Assembly: GCA_964036315.1 (NCBI GenBank)
Contig: OZ038487.1
Span: forward strand, 56,651,287-56,715,286
From: Acanthosepion esculentum
Taxonomy: Eukaryota > Mollusca > Cephalopoda > Sepiida > Sepiidae
Direction of reading: 5' to 3'
DNA length: 64,000 nucleotides
The translations under genes were made by a program, and so were the position numbers. Under the pieces are notes generated by a model, which made no database searches, had not been told where the DNA came from, and saw only the letters and a program-made list of their open reading frames with translations. Positions 21,683 to 33,500 of the stretch are shown here, one piece after another. Position 1 is the first letter of the stretch. Each line of letters opens with the position of its first letter.

Positions 21683-24600
21683 AGGTAGCAAATAGGCAAA
21701 TAAAGACCACCTCCGGCTCCCACAAAAAAAAAAAAAAAAATCAAAAGTACATTTTTATAATAAAATTTCCAAGAATACATTTTTACGTCAAAATTACCAG
21801 CAATATTTGTAGCTGAAGGCATAAAATTACCTACAGAATATTTAGATTTCGGCATTTTTATCTCCCCGGGGGTAACAAATAGATATGTGGGCGTTGACGT
21901 GATGTTTAAAAGCAAAGGTAGTTTGAAATAAATGGCTAAATCTTCTTTCAGTAATTTTCATGAAAACCTATACAAATGATTCCTCCAGCCTCTTATTTAA
22001 TTACTTCTTCCAATTTGAAGGATGGGGGGGGGGCATAGACTTTAAATTTTCCTTATTAATCTAATTTTCAGAAGATTTCTCCAAGTTAAATGAACTGAAT
22101 TTTTTTTTTTTTTTTTTTTGTCATTTCGGGTGTTCTTTCTTGTAACTAATTTTGAATTAAAAGATATACAATTTAAAATACTTGGGAATAATTATACCTG
22201 AAACATAAACTGCGGTAGAAGCAACGGTGTTAATGAGGAAATTGAGTCAACAGAGGAAAAAGTTGTCTGTTCGGTTTCGTGTAGGATTTCAACACAGATA
22301 GGGGTCTGTAAAATAAGTATAGAGAATGAAGCCTCCGTAGAAGCTGGATAACTTGTATCAAAGAAAAGGTATTTTCTCAAGCATTATGTGAAGATTTATT
22401 CATTCTCAGTCGTCATGCTGACAAGTGCTATTATCAGCTGATTTTTCTGACTAATTTGTTGCACAAATTTAAAATCGTCTGTTTTGGAAGTTAAATTCTT
22501 CTCTCGGTAGCTCCTTTCCATTCTGCTGCGTTAAGTTCGTATGGGACTTTCTCCAGTGATTTCCTATTTTTATTAATTAATTACATAATTAAAAAAAATA
22601 ACAATTTGGTATAAAATCTTTGATTCATTTGTCTGTTTTTTGCATCATAATAGCTTTTAACCCCTTCCCCGCCAATTATTTTGGGAAAAACTTCTCATTT
22701 TCAGATTCTTTCAGATTCAATTCTTGATTTGTTGGTAAATAAGAAACTAAGACACCTTGAAGTACTCGAGCGGCGGCTCACACCTCTACCAGACGTAGGA
22801 GTTGACAAATGGAATCGCTTCAAGCTCAGAAGAACATAAAAAGAATCAAGATCGACGTATAAACACGTCCGTAGGTATTTTTTACGTTATATTTCGGACG
22901 TGTTTATTCGTCCTTGTCTGAAAAGAAACACTTTCATAACACGTATATACACGTCTACGCCGCAGAATTGGCTAAAACGTCTCAACTTCAAGAATAAAAT
23001 TCTATTTAATAATAATGTGAGGTCGGCATTCGTGCTCACCCCGATAATAATGATCCGATTTTTGTATGTTTCTGTATTTGTTGCAGAAGCTGAAAAGAAT
23101 GCTAACATTGAAGGAGAAATAAAAATAGAAAAATTACTAATTGCTGCATAATGAAATGATACGTTTATTTATTTTTTAAGCCTGTTTTTATACAAAAAAT
23201 GTTTATTTTGTAAAAGAAATATTATCATTATTTCTCGCATATTATTTTGTCCAAAAACGATCTCTCGGATTTTTCTTCTCTACACTTTATAAGTTTTTTT
23301 TTTTTTTTTTTTTATAAATTGTGTGCATGTATGTTTTAAAAAATCGTTGAGCATCTTAGTGAAAGCCTGGAAACTCAAGTACAAGGTGCTAAAACAATAC
23401 CTTTCACATTTTATTTAAAGGTTGACAAAAAGACCAAGGTAAATGCCATTAAAAAGAAGTATTTCACTATTGTTTAAATAAAGGGCTACTGTTTTTATTC
23501 ATTTGTTTTTAAACGTGACATCTTCTAAATGGTGGCCTTTATTCGACACTGTTGTAGACGATTTCTAAAGTTTCCCATCACCCGAAGAGTTTCTGGAGTT
23601 TGAACGCTTCCGGGTGGCTTTCTAAGCTCTGAACCTATGACCCTGAATTTTTCAAACTATAGCAGTATCGATTTTCCATTCAGAACATCATTATTCCTAT
23701 GTAACATGAAAAAAGCTCTTTTCTGTTGCAATTACAAATCCACTAGTCTTTAAAAAAAATTAAACAGAAAACGCACTTTGTGCACTGGTCCAAATGATGA
23801 TAACTGGTGCTATACGAAAAGCAATTGTAAGACATCAGCTAAATGACCACACCACTGTCACTTGCCTAAGTTCATTAACACCATACAGGTGACAGTTTAA
23901 AATGTGGTAGGTATTTCTGCCGCACCCTGTATAAACCTCGACAATGTGTGCCGATAGATTCAACGAACCAATGTAAACCCGACCGCTGATATAACGAGTT
24001 CGGCGGAGGAGGGGGGTATTGAACAAAAAAATCGAAAATTGCTTTTTTCCCCTGCAAATTATTCATTATATCATATCCAATATTTTACAAAAAAATTAGA
24101 GCCGATTACACAATATTTCAAGCTCAATTTAGGCTTATAGTTCGTAACCAGGCAATGAGATGTGGTAACATAACCGTAGATTTGTCTGCGGAATGTCATT
24201 ATATTATTGTTAGATAATTATGGTTAAATCATTAAGGTTTTTTGTAAAAGGCATTTTATTTTTAATCATATACTAATTAAAAATATTCCTTTTTACAGGC
24301 TTTATTTTTTAAATGGAATAAGATCATTCTAAATTTCAGAATTTCGCTATTGCCCATCAAAATGACTGGAACAAAGTGATCTAAAAGCAACAATGTAAAA
24401 GAGAGGTAACAAAGCGTAAACGAAATAGCTCCAGTTTGTTCAACTTAGGAAACTTAGCATTGCAGCCAAAGTATTCTAAAATGATTCCAATAAAAAAGGA
24501 GAAAATGAAAAATACCCAACAACAAATCGAATATAGCATTAAAATGTATTATTTCTATTTATTTGTTATGTAACTTAAACTAAAAACATAATTGTCAACA

Positions 24601-24879
24601 ATGTTTCCGTAAAACTTGATATTTCCTGTAATAAATTCTTAATAAATATTATTATTGTTATTATTTTACTTAAAGTGTAAGGTAGTCCTACATTTACAGT
24701 TACTTACGGCTAACAATGAAAAGAAATGTTGATCAAAACTGCCTAAAACCTCTAAGCGCGTCTTGCCGAAAAATTATCAAATGTTGAATACGCCCCTCCC
24801 CTCCAAACGCATAATACATATTTTTTATTAAATGTCCCCTCCCAATACAATGTATAATAGTAGAAGGTTACTGAATAAA
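21683..24879. other. no gene recognised; one hairpin at 22854-22912
   Basis: Mostly AT-rich unassigned DNA. GACGTATAAACACGTCCG (22854-22871) and CGGACGTGTTTATTCGTC (22895-22912) form a 17-of-18-bp inverted repeat with a 23-base loop. Around 23905-23930 the minus-strand word CAGGGTGCGGCAGAAATACC resembles a transposon end, but no partner was found. Poly-T runs lie near 22100 and 23300. Confidence 0.45.
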
Positions 24880-25350
24880 GTGTTTGATATGAACGTAGGA
24901 GAGGGGGGGGCGTAAGTGCAGATTACGAGAATAAGTAAGATAAATAAAAGTTGACCCTAGACTTGAAGAGGTCAAGATTGTTGTGATCGAGGAAGTATCC
25001 TCTCGAGAGACGAGTGCACAAACTAGCAGCTCTTGGGATGAAGCTGTTTTAGTGGAACTTTATTCTTACCAGTGGAATACGAACGGAGTGGAGATGATTT
25101 AACCCTATATGCGTGGTATAACGAGCCCTTGCTGTGAAGGTCTGAACTGGTCGAGCTAAAGAAGCTAGTTAGTCTGAACATTTGTCACGGAAATAGCAAT
25201 AGAGTAGCAATAGGCTTGCAACATTTCGTCTGTGGGGAAAGAGGCTGTAGGGGTGAAAGTAATTCATCGCCCATATGGTCGCGTAAAAATGTATAAAAAC
25301 AGAAAGTATTGTCAGCAAGAGAAAAGGCCCAAGATGCGAACTACAAATTT
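24880..25350 (-). pseudogene. CR1/L2/Jockey-like LINE, RT C-terminal relic
   Basis: Minus-strand reading: HRRNVASLLLLYCYFRDKCSD, a stop, then LARPVQTFTARARYTTH, IGLNHLHSVRIPLVRIKFH, NSFIPRAASLCTRLSRED and a degraded end. The order RRNVASL-L-YYR, HP-SV--P-VR, NSF-PR-A-LWN-LP is the usual thumb-to-tail order of CR1/Jockey-type reverse transcriptases. This is the best-kept copy of the family also seen at 3240, 6640 and 59190. Stops and missing residues make it a pseudogene. Confidence 0.7.
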
Positions 25351-25379
25351 GACATGTCAGCATCAATCAAGGACAGAAG

Positions 25380-25960
25380 TTTAAATAGTTGGGATCTGTT
25401 TTAGCAGTAGAAAATGCGACATCGCAATCCGAACGCGTACTGGGATAACAAAAGATGCCTTCCAAAAGCTAAACAAAGTAATAAGAATAAGGAAAATTTC
25501 GGGTGAAACTAAGAAAAAATACTAAATTGTTAAGCGATAACAATCCTCTTACATGGCAATGATTGTTGGAAAATCCACCACAGATAAATAGTTAATGTGG
25601 TTCTACAGAAAGATAATGAGAATTCCATGGATGAAGCGAATAAGCAACGAAAGAAGTAAAAAAAAAAAATTTAAAAAAAAAAACATTCAGAATCAGAGAC
25701 AGCTGACATTTCTTGGACCCACATAATGAGGAATGGGGACTTGTAAAGATTAATCCTCTTATGGCATATTAAGAGCAAGAGTGATTAGGGAAGCTAGTAG
25801 GCTTCCTTAGCTGACGGGCTTGTGTGAATGGATGGCGAAACGGCGATCCAGAGGCTTGGCAAAAGGAGAAACCGCTGCTAAGGCCCACGAAGAATAAGAA
25901 GGTGGGGAGAGCTATAATCGCCCACGTCCTCAAGAGACACGGCTCATAGAAGTAGAGTAA
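25380..25960 (+). pseudogene. RTE-like LINE, RT C-terminal relic
   Basis: Shifted frames give LGSVLAVENATS, KDAFQKLNKVIRIRKISGET and KKKILNC, then VVLQKDNENSMDE (frame-shifted FYRRMMRIPWMKR), an A-rich insertion near 25660, HFLDPHNEEWG, and near the end EAWQKEKPLLRPTKNKKVGR and AIIAHVLKRHG. It belongs to the family of 10945, 33190, 48000 and 58262 and is the longest copy. Coding is destroyed by several frameshifts. Confidence 0.65.
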
Positions 25961-26789
25961 CTAATCTCGGAACACTGAATTCCTAACCGCTTTGTAAGCA
26001 ATGGGAAACTTCACCCCTAGCTTTCCCAAGATCACAGTTTAGAAATTTAAGAAAGAAAATAATTCTGAATCGCCGACTTCCTGAAGGAACTTGTTTTTCT
26101 TTCAGAGCTTATTTTTGACTCCAATAAGAATCGAACTCACTAATCAGTATTAATGATACCAACTTGTTACCAACGGTGATACACTTCAGGAAATATCGAT
26201 GTTAGTATTGTTGTCATTTCTCTTTTGAGTCAAATACTGGTCTTCGAGATGAAGTAAAAGCCAGGATTTCAAAAATTGATTTTCATGCAAACTTGTCCTG
26301 CTGTCTCAGAAAATTGGCGTAACATTTTAGTTTCGTACTTGGCTTAGCAAATACCGAGATGGTTACTGAGGCATATTAAAGAATTACCAATATTTTTTTC
26401 AGATGGCAAAAAGTCTTTCGACCGATACTCACGTGGCATCAACTGAACCAAGAAAAAAAACAAACAAAACAAAACATGATAATGCCATTGTATCGCAAGA
26501 CAGTAAAATAATTATTAATCTGTTGATTTGAGTTTTAAAATACTAAAAATGGCAGAATATCACACTGTACTTTTTAAACGCAGTGAAATAAATTGTCTTC
26601 CAATATTTGTATTTTGTAAGGTCTACACAGGAGATCAAGAAAAGGCTGATAGTAACAAGAAGTGCTTGGGATAGTCGGAATATACACATCAGCCTAAAGT
26701 TGAAATTACTACGAGCCACTGCTTTCGCCATGTGGGTATATCGCAGTCCTTAAAATGACATGGTCAACGAGACGCACTAATTGTGCTAG
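25961..26789. other. no gene recognised
   Basis: Unassigned sequence between two LINE tails. Confidence 0.4.
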
Positions 26790-27120
26790 ATACCCACAGA
26801 ACAAATGACGTACTGATACAGCAGATGGTACGAATGAAGCTCACTTACTTTGGACATGTTATGCAATCAGGCGGCTTCGATAAGGACATTATGCAGGGCC
26901 CAGCGGATGCTAAGCGGCGCCAGCCCGGGACGACCACCCATGTCTTGGTTTGAGGATATTAAGAGGTGGACTCGAATGACGGTGGCTGAGGCCGTAAGGG
27001 CAGCATCAGACAGAAAGAGATTGAGGGGAGTGGTGATCACAGCGGCGCAAAATGCGCTAACTGATATAAATGATAATGATAGAGCTATATACAATGCAAG
27101 ACAAAAAAAAAAAGAAGAAA
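26790..27120 (+). pseudogene. second LINE family, RT C-terminal relic
   Basis: Frame 1 gives NDVLIQQMVRMKLTYFGHVM and QSGGFDKDIMQGPADAKRRQ. After a one-base shift comes RPPMSWFEDIKRWTRMTVAE, AVRAASDRKRLRGVV and TAAQNALTDIN. The order R-K-LTYFGHVMR, RR-GRPP--W-DDIK-WT, AV-AA-DR--WR--V is the usual tail of RTE/BovB-like and related LINE reverse transcriptases. The frameshift makes it dead, but the second half is intact for about 80 codons. Confidence 0.7.
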
Positions 27121-27956
27121 ATTACTGACAGAAAACGAAAATGACTTGTTTTTTTACGCAAATACTTATCAAGGAAACTTTCTTTGATGTCCGAACAGTA
27201 ACACCTGAAATGTTCTCGTTACTTGAAATGAACAAGATGAGACAATACTTTTCAAATAGTTAAAACATTTTTCATTATATTTTTTTACTTTTCAGCTACT
27301 ACCTTAAATAATTGAATTGGTGAATACTGAATAAAATTACCTTACGCAGTATAAGTAAAACTGGATTTTTGACACGTTTTTTTAAATGTTTATAAAGTTG
27401 ATAATAATCAGCATTATAGACAAAAAATATTTATCGGTTAGCAACAAAAAAATAATTAAAATAAGGAAAAAAATTGTAGGGTTTTTTATTGCTGGTCGGT
27501 AGGAATTTAAAAAACAAATCCTCGGTCAAATGAGTGTTCTGTGTTCATATGGAAACACATGTCACAGAAATACACGGACGAGGGGTAGACAACTCTTTCC
27601 GTCATATTCTATCATTGTGGGTTAAGAATATTGTATCCGAGTGACATACGATAAAAATGTTAATAAAATTTAGTCTGAGAATGATAAAAAAATAAACTTC
27701 GCGTAAAAGTATTTCAGTACGAGTGGTGAGGCAGGACATTCACAGCAAATTTTTTCATCGTGATTTTCATTTGAATATTCGTCATGGTTACTAAGGGGAC
27801 GCAACTCTTGCATTCTAATTTGCTTGTTTTCGTCTACAAATACTGCTTTGGAAATAGACATTGATGAGATGACGGAAAAAGCAATATCATCATATTAAAA
27901 ATATAATCTTACTAGCAATGAAAATATACTAACTTTTTATTGAAAAGACAACTTAA
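27121..27956. other. no gene recognised
   Basis: AT-rich, unassigned. Confidence 0.45.
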
Positions 27957-28088
27957 ACCATATATATATGCATATATATATATATATAATATATATATGA
28001 ACGTGTGTGTATATATATACATGTATATATGTATATATATATATACACACACACATATAAATGCGCGTGTATATATATATATAACGCA

Positions 28089-28147
<59 letters not shown>

Positions 28148-28180
28148 GGAGAGCGAGGGAGAGCGCATATATATAACGCG

Positions 28181-28223
<43 letters not shown>

Positions 28224-28259
28224 CGCGCATGCATATATATATATATATATATATATATA

Positions 28260-28298
<39 letters not shown>
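27957..28298. repeat. 340-bp compound microsatellite (TA/TG/GA with CGCG steps)
   Basis: (TA)n blocks are separated by ACACACAC, GAGAGAGA and ACGCGC steps; TAACGCGC recurs four times. All long open frames here are artefacts of the repeat. Confidence 0.95.
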
Positions 28299-28301
<3 letters not shown>

Positions 28302-28329
28302 GGTACTTAGTGGAAAGTGCTCTAAATTT

Positions 28330-28420
28330 GTGACAGCTAACATTTTCAGTTATATGGATATTAGTTTGTAACTCTGGGTTTCACGCTTTTGCGATCATCA
28401 GACAGCTGAATCTTTATGGA
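28330..28420 (-). mobile_element. hammerhead-bearing unit, family 3, copy at 28.4 kb
   Basis: Shares with 55440-55506 (opposite strand) the words GTCTGATGATCGC, AAAAGCGTGAAAC, TACAAACT and ATATCCATA. A (TA)n tract lies at the left (28270-28297), past a 30-bp gap. Confidence 0.6.
28364..28404 (-). ncRNA. hammerhead-ribozyme-like motif, family 3
   Basis: Minus strand: UGU, exact CUGAUGA, stem II U-CGC-AAAA-GCG-U, GAAA, then AC-CCAGA-GU closing a two-pair stem III (A-U, C-G), UU as the cleavage step, and ACA pairing with UGU for stem I. All invariant core bases are present. Stems I-III are short. The cleavage H is U, which is allowed but less usual than C. Confidence 0.6.
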
Positions 28421-28429
28421 TGAATGATT

Positions 28430-28548
28430 AACAGCACGTCAGATCAAATGTTGGTTCCCATTAAGCTTTACAGGTTCGATTCTTGTCGGAGAAGCATACA
28501 TTTTCTCCGAATCTTCTCGAACATTCAAGCCGGTAAATGTAATTAATA
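28430..28548 (+). repeat. tRNA-derived SINE (class II tRNA type)
   Basis: AGCACGTCAGATCAAATG, then B box AGGTTCGATTCTTGTCGGAG, then tail words TTCTCGAACATTC and AAGCCGGTAAATGTAAT. The tail is shared with 40715-40850 (-) and 49395-49535 (+). Confidence 0.65.
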
Positions 28549-28613
28549 TTGTTTAATTAAAAAAAATGTATTTACTTGTATAAACTATATTTATAAAAAG
28601 TAACGTATAAACG

Positions 28614-28614
<1 letters not shown>

Positions 28615-28651
<37 letters not shown>
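28615..28651. repeat. (TA)n microsatellite
   Basis: About 17 TA units. Confidence 0.95.
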
Positions 28652-28654
<3 letters not shown>

Positions 28655-28744
28655 ACCCCCCAAGCAAGTCAGTAAAGCCATGGAGACATAATGGGGTTAT
28701 TGTGAATGAAAGATTTAGAAACAGACACCCTACTAAAGAGCCGG

Positions 28745-29005
28745 AACAAAAGAAGAAAAATCAGGAGGACAGTAGATAGCGATTGACATTAACCTGCAAA
28801 GATTTGAATGCAATGTTGAGCCGGAAAAAAGTTCCACAAAAACTGCAAAAGAATAAAACTGTTAGCATAGAATTTACGTTTACATGTAGCCAACTCAACA
28901 GTAAATTGATGAGACCTCATCACAAGACGAGTACTGCGCTTAAATTCAAAAACTCTCGACACAATGGAAGAATTAAGAAGAATTCCAGTTGCTAAGGTCA
29001 TTTTG
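28745..29005 (-). pseudogene. LINE family A, RT C-terminal relic
   Basis: Minus-strand reading: SSIVSRVFEFKRSTRLVMRS, HQFTVELATCKRKFYANSF, FLWNFFPAQHC and IQIFAG. It aligns with the copy at 55000 (RLYEFKRSTRLASRSHQF, TVELARC) and with 44620 and 16620. Only the tail is present, and stops interrupt the reading beyond it. Confidence 0.65.
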
Positions 29006-29052
29006 TTTTGTTGTTAATAGTTACTTTGTTTTAATAAATTCATTTCGTTTTT

Positions 29053-29089
29053 GCCTTGAAAAAGTCCACATTGGACGAAACGCGTCGGC
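29053..29089 (+). ncRNA. hammerhead-like motif, family 4 (PLE type)
   Basis: GCC (29053-29055), UUGAAAA core variant plus one extra A, stem II GUCC-ACAUU-GGAC, GAAA (29077-29080), A-C-GC-G-U stem III, C as the cleavage base (29086), then GGC pairing with GCC as stem I. GAAACGCGUC is the form I recall for Penelope-element ribozymes. The extra A and the UUGANAA core may lower or abolish activity. Confidence 0.5.
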
Positions 29090-29859
29090 TAATGTTGCAG
29101 TTTTCCTATTGTCTTTTACCTTTATAAATATTGTCTTTTTCTACAGGTTAACTCCGAGAAATTTTTCATCATTTCCATATGTGAATTTGCTGTTGGATTC
29201 AGCTGGAGGCCAAATGGGATCCCAGCTTTCTTTAAAATGGAAAAAATATTTCTATTTTCATTTGTTTAAAATCATACAAAACTGGTATTTCATTTACTTT
29301 CTTTTATTCTTTCTAATCTTCATCTTGAAACGGAAACGAGCGAAGTATCTTTCCTGATGTCCGTCTCTCGTATGAGAGAACTCAGTATTTTCATCCTCTT
29401 TATTTATTTTCTCGAAGCTTTACTTATATACATTTACAATCGATATGTTTATTTTGTTCGGGTTTCTTTTGGAGCTTGTTACATTTATTTCTTATCTTTT
29501 AGGTGTTAACTTAAAATATCAGAGATTTTTTTTGTTTTTTTTTTTCATTATTTTTCATCACAACTTCTCAAATACATTCAACGTCATCATCGTCCTTATT
29601 ATTACTGAAAAATTAAAACCCATACTTGACATCCCATAAGATGCACTCCTTCCAACACAGAAAAATAGACAAATATAATTTGTGTGTTAGCCTGATCCAG
29701 GAAAACCTAGACGGGATATATCAAAGTGACGGGGAAGATTTATATGGAAATATTACTTCTAAAAGATGTTATCATAAGAGACATGTTTTATGGGACGGCA
29801 GATAGAAGATACTCCAACTGCCTTTTATAAATCAGTCATAAAATGTGAAATGCGGGTAG
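29090..29859. other. no gene recognised
   Basis: An open frame of 122 codons (28989-29357) crosses the ribozyme-like motif and is T-rich and low in complexity. I reject it as a gene. Confidence 0.45.
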
Positions 29860-30110
29860 AGTAACGTGTTTTCCCTGTAAAGTGTACAATTGGTGAGAAG
29901 AGTTCAAGTTCAGCTTTGTCAGTCGCATTCACTTTTGCATTAATGCTCTTGGAGAAAAACATGAATCCATCTTATCTTTTCTACATCTCTGGCTTAAATA
30001 GCAGAATAGACAGAGTTCACTAGCCTTGGGTGGAAGCCAGTCTAAGAGAAGGACACTTTGAATTCAGTATTGTTGAGAAGGCAATGGGAAGACATTCCAC
30101 TTTCTCAAGA
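29860..30110 (+). repeat. tRNA-like SINE, diverged
   Basis: GGGTAGAGTAACGTG (A-box-like) and GAGTTCAAGTTC (B-box-like) are followed by AACATGAATCCATCTTATCT, matching the body at 41355-41520 (GGCATGAATCCATCTTTTCT). Confidence 0.5.
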
Positions 30111-30346
30111 AGTAACGAGAATTCACGGATAATAAAGAAAAAATCTGGAGATTCATGACCTGAAAGAATTCAGTATTAAAATAATAAAAAAAAAATCCGC
30201 ATCTATGCGATGTGTAGCTACAGTAACTGACATTGACAGTGGCAGATGGCAAGGGTGTCTGCTTCACCAATGGCAAGTGGGCCCTGTATCAAATATAAAC
30301 TAGTAAACTTGGACCTTTGTGTCCACAAAAAAAAAAAAAAAAATGA

Positions 30347-31003
30347 AGTGTCAAAAAAATACATTTTTTTTTTTCCTTGACACCGCTATTATTTTAGCTA
30401 TCTTCACTCTTTGGAAATGTTTGTTTTAAAAAGCGATTATTAGAATTGTAATAAAATATAAATATATAAAAGTAAATTTATACCTTTTCTTTGTTCTTGA
30501 GAATTGATAAAAATAATAAACCAAATTTATTCATTAGATTGTTTATTTTCACTATTTATTATTTATTGGAATGATTCGCAAAACATCGGCTAATTACCAA
30601 TTGATTGTAACTTTATAAAATGGTCAATAATAAATTTCATTATAGTTGGTTCCCATATTTTTATCATTTACTAAATGTTTATAAATTTAAGAATAAAAAA
30701 TTGTTTTCACATTTATTTCTTTATAAATTGGTAAATAATAAATATTGCATTAATTTTGATTGAATTAGTTTTTGGAATGTAAATATAAAATTATTCTTAT
30801 AAATAAACAATCTAATAGTGTTTAATATATATATATATATTGTTTTTGCAAACTCAATAAAAAAAATGTATAAATTCACTATTATCATGTGTTTAGATTT
30901 TATTACACGACTAATCATCACTTTTTAAAAATAAATATTGCTGAAAAGTGAAGGTAGTTAAAATAACGTTGTCAATGGAAAAAAAAAAATTCCTTAGGTC
31001 ACA
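30347..31003. mobile_element. long-TIR MITE, copy 2
   Basis: The left arm (30347-30560) and the reverse-complemented right arm (30760-31003) share TTGACA-CG-TATT, TTTTA-CTA-CTTCACT, TTAGAATTGTAATAAAAT-type words and AAACCAAATT/AAACACTATT. It matches copy 1 at 13786-14690 in both arms but has a shorter centre. It is non-coding. Confidence 0.65.
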
Positions 31004-31384
31004 CGTTTGCCTAAAAGTGCAATAAACAAACAAACACGGACAACCTTTTTAGTACTAAAAAGGAATAAGAAATTTATAAAGTCATCTGCACACTATCAGT
31101 TAGTCAAGTCCAATGTGAGAGAACATTTTGAAAGCTAGATATCATAAAGACAAGGTTAAGAAATCTAAGGAGAATTTAGAATCGTACACGTTATCTATTG
31201 AAGAGGAATTGTTAGATGAATTGATTGTAGAAGCAATTATTGGCAGATTTGCACAATTGTCTCGTGATCACAAATATTGTTAACTACAGAAGCAGGCATG
31301 CAATTTGCACTATCTGTAAGTTTACTGCACAATTTATACACTAGGTATTTACTGTCCCCCCCCCCAAAAAAAAAGACGAGTTGC
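31004..31384. other. no gene recognised
   Basis: Unassigned. A C9A9 run lies at about 31357-31374. Confidence 0.4.
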
Positions 31385-31640
31385 GACACAAGGTCAGTTT
31401 TAAAGGTGGGGACCCGAGCGCGTACACCCGGGCGAGGAACAAAAATTGCTCTCAGCCCCGACAATCATCCGATGCGCTGGCCTCGGTGCGAGCACCGATC
31501 CCCCTCTCTCTGGTGTAATGAGAGGGTGCGGCTTCGGGCAGCTGTTCCCCAAGGCTGGGCACCTCTCAGTATAATTTTCCTCAGTTGCAACTCTGTCCTT
31601 TGACGGAGACGCCCCTGAGTGAACTCTGCTCAAAGACAGA
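31385..31640. other. GC-rich island with tight hairpins
   Basis: A 250-bp GC-rich patch in AT-rich DNA. TCGGTGC-GA-GCACCGA (about 31483-31498) is a perfect 7-bp hairpin, and CCTCTC-rich and GAGAGGG words form another inverted pair near 31501-31527. No protein or RNA family was recognised. It could be the 5' region of a retroelement. Confidence 0.4.
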
Positions 31641-32684
31641 CACAGGTAAGAGATGATAAATAATGTTATAATACAAACCACTTCTGAGAGGAGTTTATAC
31701 ACTAATATCAACCAATTAAAAATAAAAATTAAATTATTACATTCTGTATTTACATTTGGTATCTACAGGTGTAGTGGCATATCAAAACCTCTATGGGTTA
31801 TTTAATGCTGAAATTTAAATAATTTGACCGCAATTGTATACCATCAAATACAGATAAAATGTATTGGTATTTTTACTGTAAAAATGAATTTTTATACTTT
31901 TATATTGTTTTGTTTTTGTTTGGGGTTCACTTTTTGCCCATAACGCGGCCCCTAACAGGTGCTATCACCCTTGATCAGGGTAGACCTGGGAATAACAGCA
32001 ATTAAGAGGTGGTTCCAAGTTCGTGAAAACATCCAATTTAGAGGCCTTGCTGCCAAATGTACGCAGGACTATTGAACAAAGGAAAATACATCATTACACT
32101 TAAATTTCATTCAGTAATATAATGTATATTAATATGTCTCCCTACAAACTGAAACATCAAAACTTTTTAAAATTACCTAGATATTTCCATCTTAGTCAAT
32201 AGATGTTTACTGTGTGTGTGTGTGTGTGCATGTCGACGTACAATTATAAATATATAAGCAAAGAAAGTGTGAAATGATAAACTATATATATATATATATA
32301 TATACACACCATGTTCATCTTTGTTATTTTGTAGTATATATTTACTTATTTATTTGCCAGTTGTATCCTCCTAGCTGATGCTTATATTCCGCTGAAAGAG
32401 ATTCTTTTCAAGCTCTCAAATTGTATTTTTTACATGACTGACATTGGTTCAAAAAGCAAATCCATCTGAGGGAGTCCGACAGATTGCATGTTATCCTTAA
32501 GAGAAACGAGAAAAAAGATTGTGTCGCTCCATAACAAAAAGACATAACATGAACATGTGAAGGAAAAAATTGGGTGTATACGAGAGTATGAACTTGCAAG
32601 CCGGTAGGAACTTGTCATCATGTTCGACTGGGAATTTTTCATAGAATATTTGTCGATTTATAGATTAGTGTATTTCTGTGCATA
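31641..32684. other. no gene; short (TG)n and (TA)n
   Basis: (TG)n near 32214-32229 and (TA)n near 32285-32304. Otherwise unassigned. Confidence 0.45.
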
Positions 32685-33105
32685 TGGTGATTTTCAAAGC
32701 GTAGCTTTGATGTGGCACAAGGCCGAAAGTGTGGGGCACAGAGTGATGATTGAACTCACTACTCAGTCGTATTTAATCTTGCAAAACAAGCTTGCTAACC
32801 ATTTCACAATGTCAAAATGTCTGTTTTCTAAGCATAGCTTAGATGTGGCACGAGGCCGAAAGTGTGGGGCACTCAGTGAGGATCAAACTCACTACTCAAT
32901 TGTAATTGTTTTAGCGAGATAAGCTTGCTAACCATTACAACATGTCGTGGTGTCCAATGATTTTGTAAGCATAGCTTAGATGTGGCACAAGCCCAAATGT
33001 ATGGGGTACTCACTGAAGATTGAACTCACTACACAGTTGCAATTTTTCTAGTGAGACAAGCTTGCTCACCATTATACCATATCAAAGCGCCCTATGTCTG
33101 ACCAT
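32685..33105 (-). repeat. tandem cluster of three tRNA-derived SINE units
   Basis: Three minus-strand copies (about 32690-32815, 32825-32950 and 32965-33100) of the unit described at 333-1000. Each has GGTTAGCAAGCTTGT, a degenerate B box (GAGTTYRATC) and the tail CTTTCGGCCTTGTGCCACAT. The period is about 135 bp. Confidence 0.8.
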
Positions 33106-33189
33106 ATGTGTTAAAACATATATAGGTTGATACAGACAGATTTTGTTTATGTGTCGTGTTATACAGTCTCATTAGGTACGTTATGTGCA

Positions 33190-33500
33190 GGCTTCCTCTG
33201 TCATTCAGTATGTGCTGTGTGTCAAATTCTCCAAGCCCTCTTTCCTCATTATGTACCCAAGAAATTTCAGTAATCTTTTTGACATTAAATATGTGTCCTT
33301 TTTGTTTCCATTTTCTCCAAAACTCTTGTTGCTCACATATTCAGTTCATGGTATTCTGAGCATCCTTCTGTAGAACCACATTTCTGTTATTTCAAGTCTC
33401 TTCTTCATCCGTGAGGAGGCTGTCTGGCAATCTCTGCCATATAGGAAGACAGATATTACATAATGGTTTAATACTCTTTTCATTGTTTCTAATTACACAC
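33190..33500 (-). pseudogene. RTE-like LINE, RT C-terminal relic
   Basis: The minus-strand reading is nearly continuous: ETMKRVLNHYVISVFLYGRD, CQTASSRMKKRLEITEMWFY, RRMLRIP, a stop in place of W, TEYVSNKSFGENGNKKDTYL, MSKRLLKFLGYIMRKEGLEN and LTHSTY. These are the R-IL--YVIS-LLYG-E-W and WF-RRMLRIPWT-HVSN motifs at the end of this LINE family's reverse transcriptase. It is the least decayed copy of the family in the window but lacks the catalytic palm. Confidence 0.75.

Noticed and set aside
23900..23935. Possible transposon end CAGGGTGCGGCAGAAATACC on the minus strand
   Set aside because: No partner end or transposase was found nearby.
27912..28343. Open frames of IYIYIY and RERE type
   Set aside because: Direct products of TA, CA and GA microsatellites.
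28989..29357. 122-codon frame
   Set aside because: T-rich, low complexity, and it crosses a ribozyme-like motif and a LINE tail.
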